64,000 nucleotides of DNA from Amphibalanus amphitrite (GCF_019059575.1 NW_024882883.1:1-64000); one strand, 5' to 3'; positions 21,457 to 32,640 are shown, numbered from the stretch's first letter. Translations and numbers: made by a program. Notes: generated by a model from the letters alone, not told the origin.

Positions 21457-21757
21457 GGGCCCTGTTTCACCCGTGATAGCAGCACGCTGCTATCATACGT
21501 GTCAAATTGGGTTTCCATGGAAACATCTACAAACCATGGCGTCGTCAAACTGTGTGATGTCATCAAATATCGCTGCTAACATCTTCACGGCCCTGCGAAT
21601 GTATCAAACGCATTCAACGAGACAGCAACTCTGTTCCAAACGTAGCTTTGAAAAAGCTCACGGATTACACAAAACGTCATTAGTGTGAGGTCATCACATT
21701 ACGTCAGCTCGCGCAATTTGATAGTAGCGTGCTGCTATCACCGGTGAAACAGGGCCC
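21457..21757. mobile_element. 301-bp MITE with GGGCCCTGTTTCACC ends
   Basis: Inverted ends GGGCCCTGTTTCACCCGTGA and GGGCCCTGTTTCACCGGTGA, extending through 'TAGCAGCACGCTGCTATCA' so that each end is itself nearly palindromic. TGACGTCA-like and TGATGTCA motifs lie inside. No clear target duplication. It lies immediately upstream of the Gypsy pol remnant and probably truncated it. Confidence 0.78.
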
Positions 21758-22726
21758 TGGTCTCGAGCACAAAGCAGGGCACGTGAGAACATCGCGAAAG
21801 AAGCACAGAAACGAAGAGAGCGGCAATCAAGCGGTGTGCGGCAATTCTTTTAGAAGGTTGGGGATTGGGTTTGGCTGTTCAAACCAGTTAGATACCCGGG
21901 CCGCTCACCGAAGCTTCAAAGACCGTGGCATGGGCCGTACCAAGTGGTAACCGTTCTGCAGGATGGCTTCCGCTTGACTTACAGAATCAAGCATGTAGAC
22001 GAGCACAGGTACCGACAGGTGGTTCACCATGACAGGCTGAAACCCTGCCACAGTTGACATAGGCGCGGGAGCCGGGGGGGCAGTGGGGGCAGCTTGCCCC
22101 CCCCCCCCCCAACTCTGGGGCCGTGGGGGCGGTGCCCCCACAGCTTTGAGACGGAATACCACACTTTTTTTGCAAATGTTTTCTTTTTTGTTGAAAAAGC
22201 CGAGGGGTGAAAAATAAGTGGCCTAAAACCGGTGAGAAAACTAGATTTGGGGGTACCCTAGGTTAATCTCTATTATGGTGTGCCCCCCCCCCCCCCAGTC
22301 GGAAAGTAGTTCCCGCGCCCCTGACAGTTGAGATGATGAAACACACGCTGACACAGGCCTGGAGTCGATGTCAACCACCAGGACAGGAGGGATAGAGATG
22401 ATGAGTACCAGAGGGACAGGCAGGATCAGACTCTGAATGAAAGAGAATTTCAACAACCGGACAGTGAAGACGAGTCAGAAGTTGCTTCTGTGGAAGATTC
22501 ACAGGGCAGGGCCGAAGAGGAGGTTTCACGTCGGGAAGATGGAAACAGCGGTGCCGACTTCGAATCAGGACAGGCAGCGAGCTCGGAGGTGACCCCTGGC
22601 CCGTTGGATGATCCTTCATTGTTAGATAGGGAGCCGGTGGGAAACGCAACGCGCACAGAGCAACAGTTGGGGCTCAGGTGGCGAAGTGCAGGGACAAGGC
22701 GGGCCCCCGATAGGCTGGATTTGTGA
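21758..22726 (+). pseudogene. Gypsy-type pol C-terminal tail, interrupted
   Basis: From about 21762 one frame reads ARENIAKEAQKRRERQS, then (after a stop) GDWVWLF, SPKLQRPWHGPYQVV, and ends KHVDEH..VVHHDRLKPC at 22057. This is the conserved post-integrase (GPY/F) tail of Ty3/Gypsy polymerases. A 266-bp MITE then interrupts it. After the MITE an acidic Glu/Ser-rich frame continues to a stop at 22726, just before a polypurine tract. Protease, RT and integrase core are absent. Stops and the inserts make it a pseudogene. Confidence 0.8.
22058..22323. mobile_element. hAT-like MITE inside the Gypsy tail
   Basis: Perfect 8-bp duplication ACAGTTGA at 22050-22057 and 22324-22331. Ends CATAGGCGCGGGAGC and, inverted, CAGGGGCGCGGGAAC. 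A G-run/C-run hairpin (GGGGGGCAGTGGGGGCAGCT then Cs) sits near the left end and a C15 run near the right. Confidence 0.93.
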
Positions 22727-22735
22727 GGGGAGGAA
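22725..22735 (+). other. Polypurine tract of the Gypsy remnant
   Basis: GAGGGGAGGAA directly follows the stop of the tail frame and directly precedes TGTGAAGTGC, the expected position of a plus-strand primer before a 3' LTR. Confidence 0.7.
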
Positions 22736-22940
22736 TGTGAAGTGCTGGATCAGCGCATGTATTTGGTTTATTGGGTTTTGTGTCCTTGTCTGCTCTCGAC
22801 GGCATGTTGTGCTTGTTGTGTGTTGTTGCATGTTGTGTTGTGCATGGTTGTTCCGTGGTGGCTGCCGCATGGCATGCTGTGCAATGTGCATGGAGTAATG
22901 CATGCTTGCGCGGGCTGGGAAGGGAACCTGCTTTTGTGTA

Positions 22941-24287
22941 ACGGGTGTCTACTAATTAATGAGAAAAAGTTCAGGTAGTAAATACGAACCTTTAAAGGTA
23001 ATACATAATCTGCATATCTCACATGCTGAAAGACATGTCTGTTGCGAATGTCAATCACGCAAAACGAAAACTTTAAATACCATGGTCAGTCGCCATGAGA
23101 ACGTTAAGCAAACAACGGTTCTAAGCAATCTTCGCCAATTTTAAGAAAAATTACCTTTCTACAACGGAAATGGCACTTATGGCTCTCCAAGTGCAAGTTA
23201 AAGGTTTTTAGCCAAGTGCCAATAGCATGCTTATATTTGAGATAAGAGGAAACGTTCAGCATGCTGGAAAAGGTTTGAAGTGGCTGCAACTCTGCGAGTT
23301 TCGCTACAGAAACAAGGTCCCCTTCGATGGGGTGCGAAGGGCAAGGTGAGGGGTGTCAATGTGCCTGCTGGTGTGACGCCACTATATTTGCCACTATTAT
23401 GTCGTAATTTTTGCTGTAGAAAATGTGCAATTGAGTACCGGAGGTGCATACAGGCACCTGAGGTCACTCAAGCGCAGCAACGCAGAGAATAACAGCGTTT
23501 GCGTCGGCTAATCAGGGGCAAGCTGTCAACTGGTGAGAACGCATTGATATGATTATGGGTGACGAGAGCTGTTTGACTTACCCAGGAACAGATATGTCAT
23601 ATATTGCCAGTTTGTATGATCCAGTGAGGGGGGATACAACTGCAACCTGTGGACACGTCTCCTTACCGGTTTCCAGCTTACTGATGCGGCTAAACGGCCT
23701 CTCCGGAAGGGGTGCTGCCAGTCATGTGTCCAAAATGAGTTATCATTGGGAGCATGTTCTTAGTGCGGGGGACGGCAAATAAACGCGTCGATTTCTTATC
23801 TTTTAGGGCACCAAGGTAAAAAAGACGAATATTACCCAAATGGCAACCATGCACACTGATTTGACCTAGTTTTCGTCCATTATGCAATTAAAACCATCGC
23901 AATGTTGGAGGGGGTCGGCGTACCCATGAAAGATCGAGAAGACAATCCACCCTGCGTGTCGCAGCTGTGGCCGATTGAATACTTGTGACGCTTTGTCAAG
24001 AAAGAAATATATCCAGGGGACAAGACTGTATCTTTGGACCGACATCTGAAGACGGGAAGGCGGGAATTATCGGTCTCGTTTGACGTGGAGGTGCCGCGAC
24101 GTTCGACCACGGGGGTCGGGTGGCGCGTGCGGCGTGACGTAAAACATGGTGTGCTCAGTGCGCTGCGCTGAAGGTATTTGATAACCAATAGACGGATGCA
24201 TAAGCATGCGAATTTTCGATTATATAAATTACAAAATACCCGAGATTAAGCCTTTAAACTTTTTCTCATTAATTAGTAGACACCCGT
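22941..24287. mobile_element. Tc1/mariner-superfamily element, DD37E type
   Basis: Flanked by TA (22939-22940 and 24288-24289). Terminal inverted repeats ACGGGTGTCTACTAATTAAT and onward, matching for about 31 bp. Total 1,347 bp, the normal size of an autonomous member. It contains a decayed plus-strand transposase and lies inside a Gypsy LTR. Confidence 0.9.
23330..24172 (+). pseudogene. DD37E (ITmD37E-type) transposase pseudogene
   Basis: Family-typical pieces lie in order across three frames. A basic linker (CAIEYRRCIQAPE, then after a stop QRLRRLIRGKLS) precedes the first catalytic Asp in MIMGDES (codon 23561-23563). The second Asp is in FDLVFVHYAIKT (codon 23863-23865). The catalytic Glu is in NPPCVSQLWPIE (codon 23977-23979), followed by FVKKEIYPG. 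The second Asp and the Glu are in one open frame with exactly 37 residues between them, which is the DD37E spacing. A TGA at 23986-23988 follows the WPIEYL stretch, a frameshift separates the first and second Asp, and other stops occur upstream. The element is dead. The N-terminal DNA-binding part is too decayed to place. Confidence 0.85.
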
Positions 24288-24390
24288 TATAACGGTTTTT
24301 CTTGTTGTGTGCATATGTCCGCAGGCCTACTTCCTGAAGAGTCAATAAACTGAAAAGGCGTCTGCTGGTGTATTGGACCCGTCTCACTAC

Positions 24391-24657
24391 CATAGGCAGA
24401 ACCACTTACTTTTAACCTTGGTAACAATGAAAAACAAAGTTTGCCCAAAAATTTGTTGACACTTCATGCCAGTTGGGCTTTTGAACAGAAATGTTAGAAC
24501 TCTCTACTGAGCACAATAATATTGCTTTAAAATCATAGTTATCTGACTTCTGAAGGGTAGCGAAAGGCAATCAATAAATTGATTCCCTTTGAACTGATAA
24601 TCAAAATATTGATTCCACACTCAGCTGGCTAATCATTATTTTGATTCACAGGTAATA
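24391..24657. other. Unassigned interval
   Basis: AT-rich, nothing recognised. 'attgattcc' occurs twice around the 24570-24615 stretch. Confidence 0.4.
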
Positions 24658-26262
24658 GCCGGGTACACAACGACACAAATCGGAGCGGGCCAGCGAGGCC
24701 CGGTAGTGGGCTAACATGCGGTTCACACCACACTCCACATGCCTACCCAACGTCTCACTACACACGCCTGCGATAAATGGTTACCAGTAATTAAATGCCC
24801 TACTTCGATTTTTATGACGAATAAAAAGTCATTCAATCCAAAAAAGCCTATAATACTCACTTACAAACAATATTTCCTCAGCAGCTATGCGCCGATGTGA
24901 GCATGCCTTTACCTGGCATCGGAGTGGGCCAGCTAAGCCACCTGCCGCGGAGATGGCCAGGCTGGCCCGCTGCGAATTTCCACGGAGAAAAAAATATGCA
25001 GATGTCACGCTGATTTACTGACTCAGCACCTTTTCGCTGAATTTGTCACCTACGGTGGGCTACCGGCCTCGAAATGAGAACCTGGGCGCATGCGCGTATA
25101 TCGCATCTGGCATCTAGGACAATTTTATTGTCAAGAGGAGGGAGATAGGTAATTATGGAACGTTTTTAAAGCTGTTTTTGTATTTTGACGGTCTGTGGCT
25201 AAGGTAGATGTTATGAATTTATGTTTTTAATGAATGTGCTGGTTCTTTTGCTTGCTGGCTGCTCTTACTTACCTACTTTCTTGCTCTTTCGTTTTGATTT
25301 TTTCCCTGCTAAATTTCTACCTGATAAGGCATTTATAAATATGCAATATATTTATACTTGTCTCTAATTTCCATGTAATGCCAGTGCATGGAAATACTGG
25401 GTGCTTATATGCATTCAATAATATTGCTGCAGTTCTGTATTACCTATTGAATGAAATGAAATAGGCTGTTTATTCTATTAAAAATACATATAGGTATTTG
25501 TGTGCAGACTGTGGCGGTATTGGTAAAGCTGGCGTCTCTGTCGACGCTAGCCGGCGAATGTGTCAATTTAATTTATATTTTATACTGGGTATAATAAAAC
25601 ATAATCTAACCTGACCTAACCTTACCTACAAACTTACAACCTACCAACCTACATACCTACACCTTACCTACCTACCTGCCTTCCTATTGCTGACCGTGAC
25701 GCCAGCGTAACCGATACCGCTGTGTCCAGCATCTTGCTCTGAAATCTGATTTAGATTAAGGAAACTGCATATCAATATAGGAAAATGATAAAGAAGAACT
25801 TTTGTAGATTGATTATGCTGTTCTTGTTCCATCTTTCTGAACTCGCCTGTGGTTTGTGGACTCTTAAAACGCAGTAGATGCGTAAGTGTATTTCCCTTTG
25901 TTGGACATCTGTTGCAGGTTAGTTTCTGGCTTGAAAAAGTATTAAATTGTGTGTTGTCTGTATTTATATTAATATGCATCAACAAGTATTTTTGTCTTCT
26001 TCTATTCCAGGCTGGAGAGTGGTGAAGAATAATCCTTCAACAGAAATGTCTGCAAGATTGTTCAAAACATTGTTTTCTTTTTTATTTTGATTTAAGACTC
26101 TTCAATTGACATAATTACAGGAAATAACATGTTTTAAATGCATCAAGCCATGAGTTTGGGAAGTGAACTACAGGGTGTCTCAAAAGTTCGCTTACACATT
26201 TCCCTTGTCAATAAAGCATATAAGAACCGGCCAAAAATCTAAGGTTTTGGTGTCCGTGTGTA

Positions 26263-27154
26263 GGGGAAGTTGGGGCAATGCCGGAGTTGGGGCAAAGCCG
26301 AAATTCGAGATATTTCGAAAACCGTAAGACATGGATGCCACCTGTCAGTGATGCTCTGAAGCTTAAGTGACTACAATTATCGCATGTTTGTTACGAGTCG
26401 TCATTCGGAATACTTCGACTGTGAGGGCGCTAAGAGCGTTTTCAAGGTACGTTTCCCTTGTACTACATGCGCCTTTGAAGCTGCATTTCTTACTCATTAT
26501 CCTACCGTTTGTCTGGCCAATTCGGTCAAGTAATCTTTAGCATGTCTTTGCATAAGTGTGCTGCCTATTTGAAATTTATACAGGACGTTGAAAAGTTATA
26601 GGCCTGCAAATGAAAGTATGGCAGGCTGGGGTAATGCCGAAAACGTGCGATTACGAGCGTGTTAAAAGCACGCTACGTGGACTTTACTGCTGTAGAATAG
26701 CAGCGCGTGTTTTTAGTCACACAAATTACACTTTCAACCGACACAACGGCCTGCTACCTATAAGGAATGATTTACCTGGCATTTTCTTATTATATCACAC
26801 AATTATAACTTCCAGTGTGCACCGCGTCCTCAAGCTCTTAAAACGCGTGTCAACTTTGATAAATTCTGGATAAAGTTTGAGATAAAATGGCAAAACATCA
26901 ATGTCGGCATTCCCCGTAGATCATTTCTCCCATTTTCGGCTTTCCCCGCAGTCCGGGGCAACGCCGAAAAAGTCACTTCTTTGATATTTTTAGTTTGTGC
27001 GCTTAACGGTATGCGAATTCATCAAATGCGCCTGGTATGTTTGAAAGGCAAAAGACTGTCCTCTCGAATGACGCCAACAAGAATAGCTTATGTTGTCTAC
27101 CTTGCGTGCTACGGGCGTCAGAAAAAAAGTCTTCGGCGTTCCCCCAACTTCCCC
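26263..27154. mobile_element. TA-flanked MITE with GGGGAAGTTGGGG ends
   Basis: TA at 26261-26262 and 27155-27156. Ends GGGGAAGTTGGGGCAATGCC and, inverted, GGGGAAGTTGGGGGAACGCC. 'TGGGG(C/T)AA.GCCGAAA' recurs several times internally. 892 bp, no coding frame. It belongs to the same general type as 29236-30178. Confidence 0.87.
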
Positions 27155-27286
27155 TACACTAGACAAATATGCATGCTTTGACAACTGATTCGGAAGGTTG
27201 GAAGCCAAACCCTTTGCTGTATCTCCAAAAATATTTGCCCGTACCGATTTTCGTCACTCCGTCAGCTGCCGGAGGCTGATAAAAGG

Positions 27287-27846
27287 TTACCAGCTTTCAA
27301 GCTCTTGTAGGGGAATCCCCCGCAGTTTCTGCGTCGGATTTAGGTTTGACGAGCTCCCCGGCAACATCCGCTTCTCCCTGAAAGCCGATAGCTTGCATCG
27401 ACACCATCCGTGAGTATTTTGTAGGTCTTCTCTGGCGCTAACTCCTTCATGAATGACTGGCGCCGACCTCCCAAGCACCATTTTCCTTTTCAAAACAACC
27501 CCATTCCTGAACAAATGGGAAGTGCCAGGGGCAAATTTTTCGCAGCATATCGTAGCAGAATGTGTCGGCCATCTGTTTCTTAGACACATTTTGCAAAATT
27601 TGCAAATCCCGAACGCTCGTCATTCCCAATGCCAAGACCTTCGCTGGGTTCCGGAGTGTTTTCCTCAGGAGAGGTTCTGCTTTGTAAACGGCCAAAACCT
27701 GTCCATCGTGCGGTTTTGTCCGGATTTTGTGTGTAAAAGAAAGCTATTTGCTCCAGATCTGCCTCTTGAAACTTCGTTAGATAAAACTTTACATTAATTG
27801 ACACTTTTGGAGGGTCACTTGTCCTCGGCATTGACGATTTTCGCAT
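27287..27846 (-). pseudogene. Tc1/mariner transposase remnant
   Basis: Three overlapping minus-strand frames (27580-27846, 27447-27695, 27287-27589) together look like a shifted transposase. The last contains LPGSSSNLNPTQKLRGIPLQ at about 27315-27357, aligned in spacing with the S-P-D-L-N-P-I-E-N-L-W-G signature around the catalytic Glu of Tc1-type transposases. The catalytic Glu position reads Gln and the Trp reads Arg. Upstream Asp motifs cannot be placed with confidence. Position and strand inside a TA-flanked element with mariner-like ends support the call. Confidence 0.55.
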
Positions 27847-28448
27847 TATTTTCCCTCAAAATTTAGCGTTATAGATATTATAAACAATTTTAAATGATGT
27901 TTTGTCTTTATTTTATGATGACCTGCAATTTTTGAAACTGGGTAACCTCTGTCTGTGAGCTTCTAGTCAGTTTTCAATAGTTAGGACTGCATTTTCAGCT
28001 GCTTTCCGGAGCACGAGTCTGCTGCGGTACAAGGGTCGTTCAAAGCGCTGTTAGTCTCGCATGGTTTTGTCCTTCAAAAATTTTAGCCACCGTTTTTATT
28101 AGATGACCATCATGTTGTACTCATCCTCGCCGACACTTTGCCATGTGTCATTTCCGACCTAACCATTCCCATTACTCGTGAAGCAGAGAGTTTCTCAGCC
28201 GACCCGAGTATGCGACTTCCATTTTCATGCCTGATCCATGGTCAGAGGTGAACCCTTTTTGTGTGCTCATGAAGGGTCGAATGCGCTTGAAAACAATGAA
28301 GCTGCTTGAGGAAGGTTGTTACCAATGCCCATGCAAAATTTCGACTGTGAATTTCATGTTGATTCAGAATTATTGACAAAAAAGCATGGCTGGTACCTGT
28401 AAGCGAACTTTTGAGACACCCTGTACTATAGAGTGATCAGTGAATGGA

Positions 28449-28912
28449 TATGTTGGACTTTGTGCATAGTTGTGCGAAGTGGTGAAGTAACTTGGCTTGA
28501 ATTTAGATTCATCCCTGCTCTCCTAATTTCTAAAAAAAAGTTCTTAAATTTTCTTCCCGATTGTACTGTGTTCACGTTGCAAGGATGGATTGCGAGTTGG
28601 TTGGATTAGTGGAAACATTTGCCTACAAAGTGTTGCATGTTGTTAAGCACTGCTGGCAATGCTTATGGTATGTGCTGTGTTGGACTTTGTGCATAGTTGT
28701 GCGAAGTGTTGAAGCAACTTTGCTTAAATTCAGATTCCTCCCTAGTCTGCTAATTTTTCAAAAGATTTAAGTTTCTTCAATTTTCTTCCTGTTTGTACTG
28801 TGTTCATGTTCCAAGGATGGGTTGTGAGCTGGTTGGATTAGTGGAAACATTTGCCTGCAGAGTGTTGCATGTTGTTTAGCACTAGCATTATTTGCTAGCA
28901 GTGCCTATGGTT
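28449..28912. repeat. Two tandem ~232-bp copies
   Basis: 28449-28680 and 28681-28912 align throughout: 'tgttggactttgtgcatagttgtgcgaagtg', 'gtactgtgttca.gtt.caaggatgg' and 'ggttggattagtggaaacatttgcct' appear in the same order. Function unknown. Confidence 0.9.
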
Positions 28913-29235
28913 AATTGTTGCTTGTGCAATTTCAGAAAAAAAAATATATAGAAGTTGATTAACTATATCTACATGTTTGGTGCATGTGTACATGTAAGGT
29001 GAGAACCAAGATGGAAAGGTCAGGACCCAACAGCTTACTTTTCAAGATATTCAATTAGAGCACATGGCAGTTGGAGTCACTCAGCTGAAAAGGGTTCATG
29101 AAAATCATTTGGACATGTATGCTTTCAAACCAAACTGGGGCCAGCAAAGAGCACCAGCCGACTGGCCAGGGTCAAGATCTAGCTGAGGTTGGGGGAGCAG
29201 CAACAAACTTCGCTGCTCAGATCAGGTGGTAGGTA

Positions 29236-30178
29236 GGGGAGAACGGGGTCAATTGTAACATTTTTTGCATTTTATCATCTGGTGCAAACACGTTTGCAGT
29301 TATAAAGCTCTTTCTTTTATTTTCAGAAACTATGATGTTTTGTCTTTAAAATGCAGTTAAAACATTTCCGAAATAACTTCTTTTTCGGGTCAAAATTGTT
29401 GTTCGAAAAAGTCAATTCAGCTGTTACAATTCACCCCAGATACGGGGTCAAAAGTAACACCACCCGGGGACAATTGTAACATGTTAATTTACAGGCTACA
29501 GCAACACAATTTTTTCCAAAACTTTGATTTAACAAAAGTATTGAACACTTGTTCATCTTCCCAGACTTGATAAGGACGGTTCTTCTCAGGAAAAAAGGCC
29601 TAAAACCTCGCACTTATACAGGGGTTGGATGGACCTCCTCTCCCTTGGTTTTTCGCAAATAAATCGCGTAAAAAGCTGCCGATTGCGACAAAACTTACAG
29701 TTCTCTTAATTCTAGCAATGTTTCATCTCCCTTGAAAATTTGACGACTTTGACATAATGGCCACTGACCTATAACCTGTTACATTTGACCCCAGCAAAAA
29801 TGTTACAATTGTCCCCGTCGCGTCTTGACATATTTTAGACGAAACTGGCGCAAAAAGATGTTGCATGTACAGCATTTAATGCTTTCAATTTATCGACAAC
29901 AAGCCTGCCAACGCATACACAGTCTAAAGTCGATATCTTTTCAATGGCGGGAATGAGCTAATCAAATATAACGGAATAAAAATTTACAAAATGCTCTCAA
30001 AAACACATTACTGTGCACAGCCATCGACATACCCGGCACTTTCGCTTCAAACTCCGTTGGGAAAGGCAGTATAGAATAACGCATTTTCAGTCTGAACATC
30101 AGCTCATTCTATTGGCAAGCTTATGAATTATTAGCACTGTTACAATTGCCCCGTGTTACATTTGACCCCGCTCTCCCC
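29236..30178. mobile_element. TA-flanked MITE with GGGGAGA.CGGGGTCAA ends
   Basis: TA at 29234-29235 and 30179-30180. Ends GGGGAGAACGGGGTCAATTG and, inverted, GGGGAGAGCGGGGTCAAATG. 'GGGGTCAAA.GTAACA' and 'GGGGACAATTGTAACA' recur inside (about 29450, 29467, 29790, 29812). 943 bp, no coding frame. Confidence 0.88.
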
Positions 30179-31041
30179 TACTCTTCAATTCATTCCACGT
30201 GTTACACTGCTTAGAAATGGGGTATATTCAGAGGATAATTCTGCATTCTCCTTCATCCACCAGTAGCCAAAGGCCCGCAGTAGTCCAGGGACCTCAGTTT
30301 TCGACCCATGTTTGAGGTCCCAGCACAGCCATACGGACCCCAGTCCCTAGAAGTCACAGCCAAGCATGCTGAACGAAGATTAGAGATGCAGGTTGCCGTG
30401 TGTTAATGGTGCATTGTGAGTTTCCGTGTATAACGGGAGATTTGACGTTGTCGTGGCTTATACGACGTTCATTTATTAGTAGAATTAATGAATTGTTCGC
30501 ATCTGAACGCCAAAATTTGGCCTTATAGGTATTACAGACGGCAAAACAGTTACCTCGTTATGCATCTCTAATAGGAAAGTTGCCTGATTTGGTGTATTTA
30601 GTCTGAAGTTAGTTTTACAAATAGTAGGAAATGCATGCTAATGTTTTCGCTTTTTTCCTTATGATTAATCAAGTAAAAATGATATTTTAGAATATGATTT
30701 CATCTGTAAACACTCGTTTGCACAATATTGATGCGTATTTTGTTTGCATTTCACTTTTATTTTGAATAATATAGGAGGAACTGAACACAACTAAGTTTAG
30801 ACTAGATTTCTTCCTACTGAAACGGGCCTCGCTGGCCCTCTAGAGGGCTTAGCTGGCCCGGTCAGGTTTATGCCGTTGTGAACCCGGCTAATGTTACCAG
30901 ATAGGCAACAACGGCTTGCAAGAATGCAGCATATATCTTGCTATCATTCTCATTTAGTGGTATCCTCAGCACCTTAACAGATACCTATAACGCTGTTGTA
31001 CTTTACCTTCACTACATTCGATAACAATTCAAAATTTTAAA

Positions 31042-32640
31042 ATGTCAAGAATACAAAAACTGAAGCAACAAAAACCATATAATTTCTATCTGGGCCCCTG
31101 TCTGGAGGACGTGGACATCAGCGTTGCATCGGTGAAAGGGAAGCTTCTCAAGCTCAACGCGGACAGTGCACCAGGGCCGGACGGAATTCACCCCAGAGTT
31201 CTTCGCGAGACGGCAGAAGCGATGGCGGAGACATGGACACGGCTGTTCCATTCCTCTGTGGACTCTGGTATCCTCCCAAGAGACTGGTGCGCTGATGAAA
31301 TCGTCCCAATCTTCAAAAAGGGCCTCAGGACGTCTCCTCTTAACTACAGACCGGTCACTCTCACAGCAGTCCCCTGTAAAGTGCTAGAATCGTTGATACG
31401 CGACCAGCTGATGGCACATCTCACCCGGACGGGACAGTTGAGTGGTGCACAGCACGGATTCAGACCGAGGAGATCCTGTTGTACTCAACTACTCGAGACT
31501 CTTGAAGAGTGGACCAGAGGCCTAGAAAAGGGTGACTCAATTGATGCTGTTTACCTTGATTTCAGCAAAGCGTTCAACTCTGTTCCACACCAGCGCCTGC
31601 TTCTGAAGCTGCGGGCCTGCGGTGTTGATGGCAAGCTCCTGAAGTGGGTGCAGGCGTTCCTCACGGGAAGACAACAGAGGGTCCGTGTGAACGGTGCAAG
31701 GTCGGAGTGGGCCGCGGTGACCAGCGGGGTACCACAGGGAACTGTCTTGGGTCCGCTGTTGTTTGTTGTCTATGTCAATGACCTGCCCGGCGAAGTCGCG
31801 TCCTCTATCAAGATGTTCGCAGACGACACGAAAATTTACAGGAGTGTCAGCCGGGCATCAGACGTTCTCAGCCTCCAAGCCGACCTAGATACGCTTGTTG
31901 AATGGTCGGAGCGTTGGCAGCTGCCCTTCAACAGAGCAAAGTGCAAGTCACTGCATCTGGGCCCCCGTAATGGCAACCACGTCTACTGCATGGGTGACAC
32001 ACAGCTGGACCAGACCTCGGTGGAGAAGGACCTCGGGATCTACGTCGACCATCAACTCAAGTTCCGCGACCAGGCAGCTGCAGCGATTACAAAGGCTTCG
32101 CGCATCCTGTCCGTGATCCGCCGAAGTTTTGCCCTTCTAGATGAGAACACTCTGCCTCTGCTGTTCCGAACGATGGTGCGGCCTCACCTTGAATATGCCA
32201 ATTCCATCTGGGGACCCTTCAATCGGGAGGACCAGAGGCGCGTAGAAAAGGTTCAGAGGAGGGCCACGAAGCTGGTCGCCACCATCCGAAATCAGCCGTA
32301 TGAGGAGAGGCTCCGGATCCTCGACATGCCGTCTCTCTACCACCGCCGTCGCCGTGGTGACATGATAACTGTCTACCAGGTGCTGAGACAGGGGATCGAC
32401 CTTGAGGCGGAGAGGTTCTTCGCGGCGGCGGTGGCAGGCAACACCCGCGGACACCGATGGAAGCTGTCAAAACCGAGGGCCGTCTCCCGAGTGCGTCGAA
32501 ATGTCTTCTCCGTCCGCGTCATCAACGATTGGAATGCACTACCACCATCAGTCGTCGACGCTCCCAGCCTAAACGCATTCAAAGCCAGACTGGACAAACA
32601 CTGGGCACATTCGAAATACACAACTCATCTTAACGACTGA
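31042..32640 (+). CDS. CR1-like LINE reverse transcriptase, 5'-truncated but open
   Basis: A 532-residue frame without internal stops. Recognisable RT blocks: APGPDGIHP (residues 43-51), FKKGLRTSPLNYRPVTL (91-107), QHGFRPRRSC (137-146), YLDFSKAFNSVPH (171-183), SGVPQGTVLGPLLF (228-241), the catalytic MFADDTKIY (258-266) and LGIYVDHQLKF. A family-typical C-terminus (IRRSFALLD, VRPHLEYAN, RVINDWNALP) follows. The layout is that of the CR1/Jockey group. No apurinic endonuclease or ORF1 precedes it. The first ~17 residues look like flanking sequence, so the element is probably 5'-truncated near 31085 and its original start codon is missing. Downstream is a short 3' UTR and a (AATAAGTATAAGT)n tail to about 32758. 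It cannot be autonomous, but the intact frame suggests a young insertion. Confidence 0.93.
   Translation: MSRIQKLKQQKPYNFYLGPCLEDVDISVASVKGKLLKLNADSAPGPDGIHPRVLRETAEAMAETWTRLFHSSVDSGILPRDWCADEIVPIFKKGLRTSPLNYRPVTLTAVPCKVLESLIRDQLMAHLTRTGQLSGAQHGFRPRRSCCTQLLETLEEWTRGLEKGDSIDAVYLDFSKAFNSVPHQRLLLKLRACGVDGKLLKWVQAFLTGRQQRVRVNGARSEWAAVTSGVPQGTVLGPLLFVVYVNDLPGEVASSIKMFADDTKIYRSVSRASDVLSLQADLDTLVEWSERWQLPFNRAKCKSLHLGPRNGNHVYCMGDTQLDQTSVEKDLGIYVDHQLKFRDQAAAAITKASRILSVIRRSFALLDENTLPLLFRTMVRPHLEYANSIWGPFNREDQRRVEKVQRRATKLVATIRNQPYEERLRILDMPSLYHRRRRGDMITVYQVLRQGIDLEAERFFAAAVAGNTRGHRWKLSKPRAVSRVRRNVFSVRVINDWNALPPSVVDAPSLNAFKARLDKHWAHSKYTTHLND

Larger units (their letters stand above)
22736..24390 (+). 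repeat. 3' LTR of the Gypsy remnant, split by a DD37E element
   Basis: Starts TGTGAAGTGCTGG after the polypurine tract. It resumes after the nested element at 24290 and contains AATAAA at about 24341, ending near GTCTCACTACCA (24386-24392). Without the insert the LTR is about 300 bp. No matching 5' LTR lies in the window, so the right boundary is approximate. Confidence 0.6.
26171..28423. mobile_element. Tc1/mariner element with a nested MITE
   Basis: TA at 26169-26170 and 28424-28425. Ends CAGGGTGTCTCAAAAGTTCG and its exact inverse. Subtracting the nested MITE and its TA leaves about 1,359 bp, the expected autonomous length. Contains a decayed minus-strand transposase. Confidence 0.88.
24658..30888. 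mobile_element. Putative 6.2 kb element with GCCGGGT.CACAACG ends
   Basis: Left end GCCGGGTACACAACGACACA and, inverted right end, GCCGGGTTCACAACGGCATA. Both are followed by GG..CGGGCCAGC and GAGGCCCG, and both are preceded by TA (24656-24657; 30889-30890). A further copy of the subterminal motif (GTGGGCCAGCTAAGCC) lies at about 24922. The interior has no recognised transposase apart from the nested Tc1/mariner remnant. About 1.45 kb after the left end (24715-26168), 28913-29233 and 30181-30830 show no genes. The pairing over 6 kb could also come from two independent short copies in opposite orientation. Confidence 0.5.
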
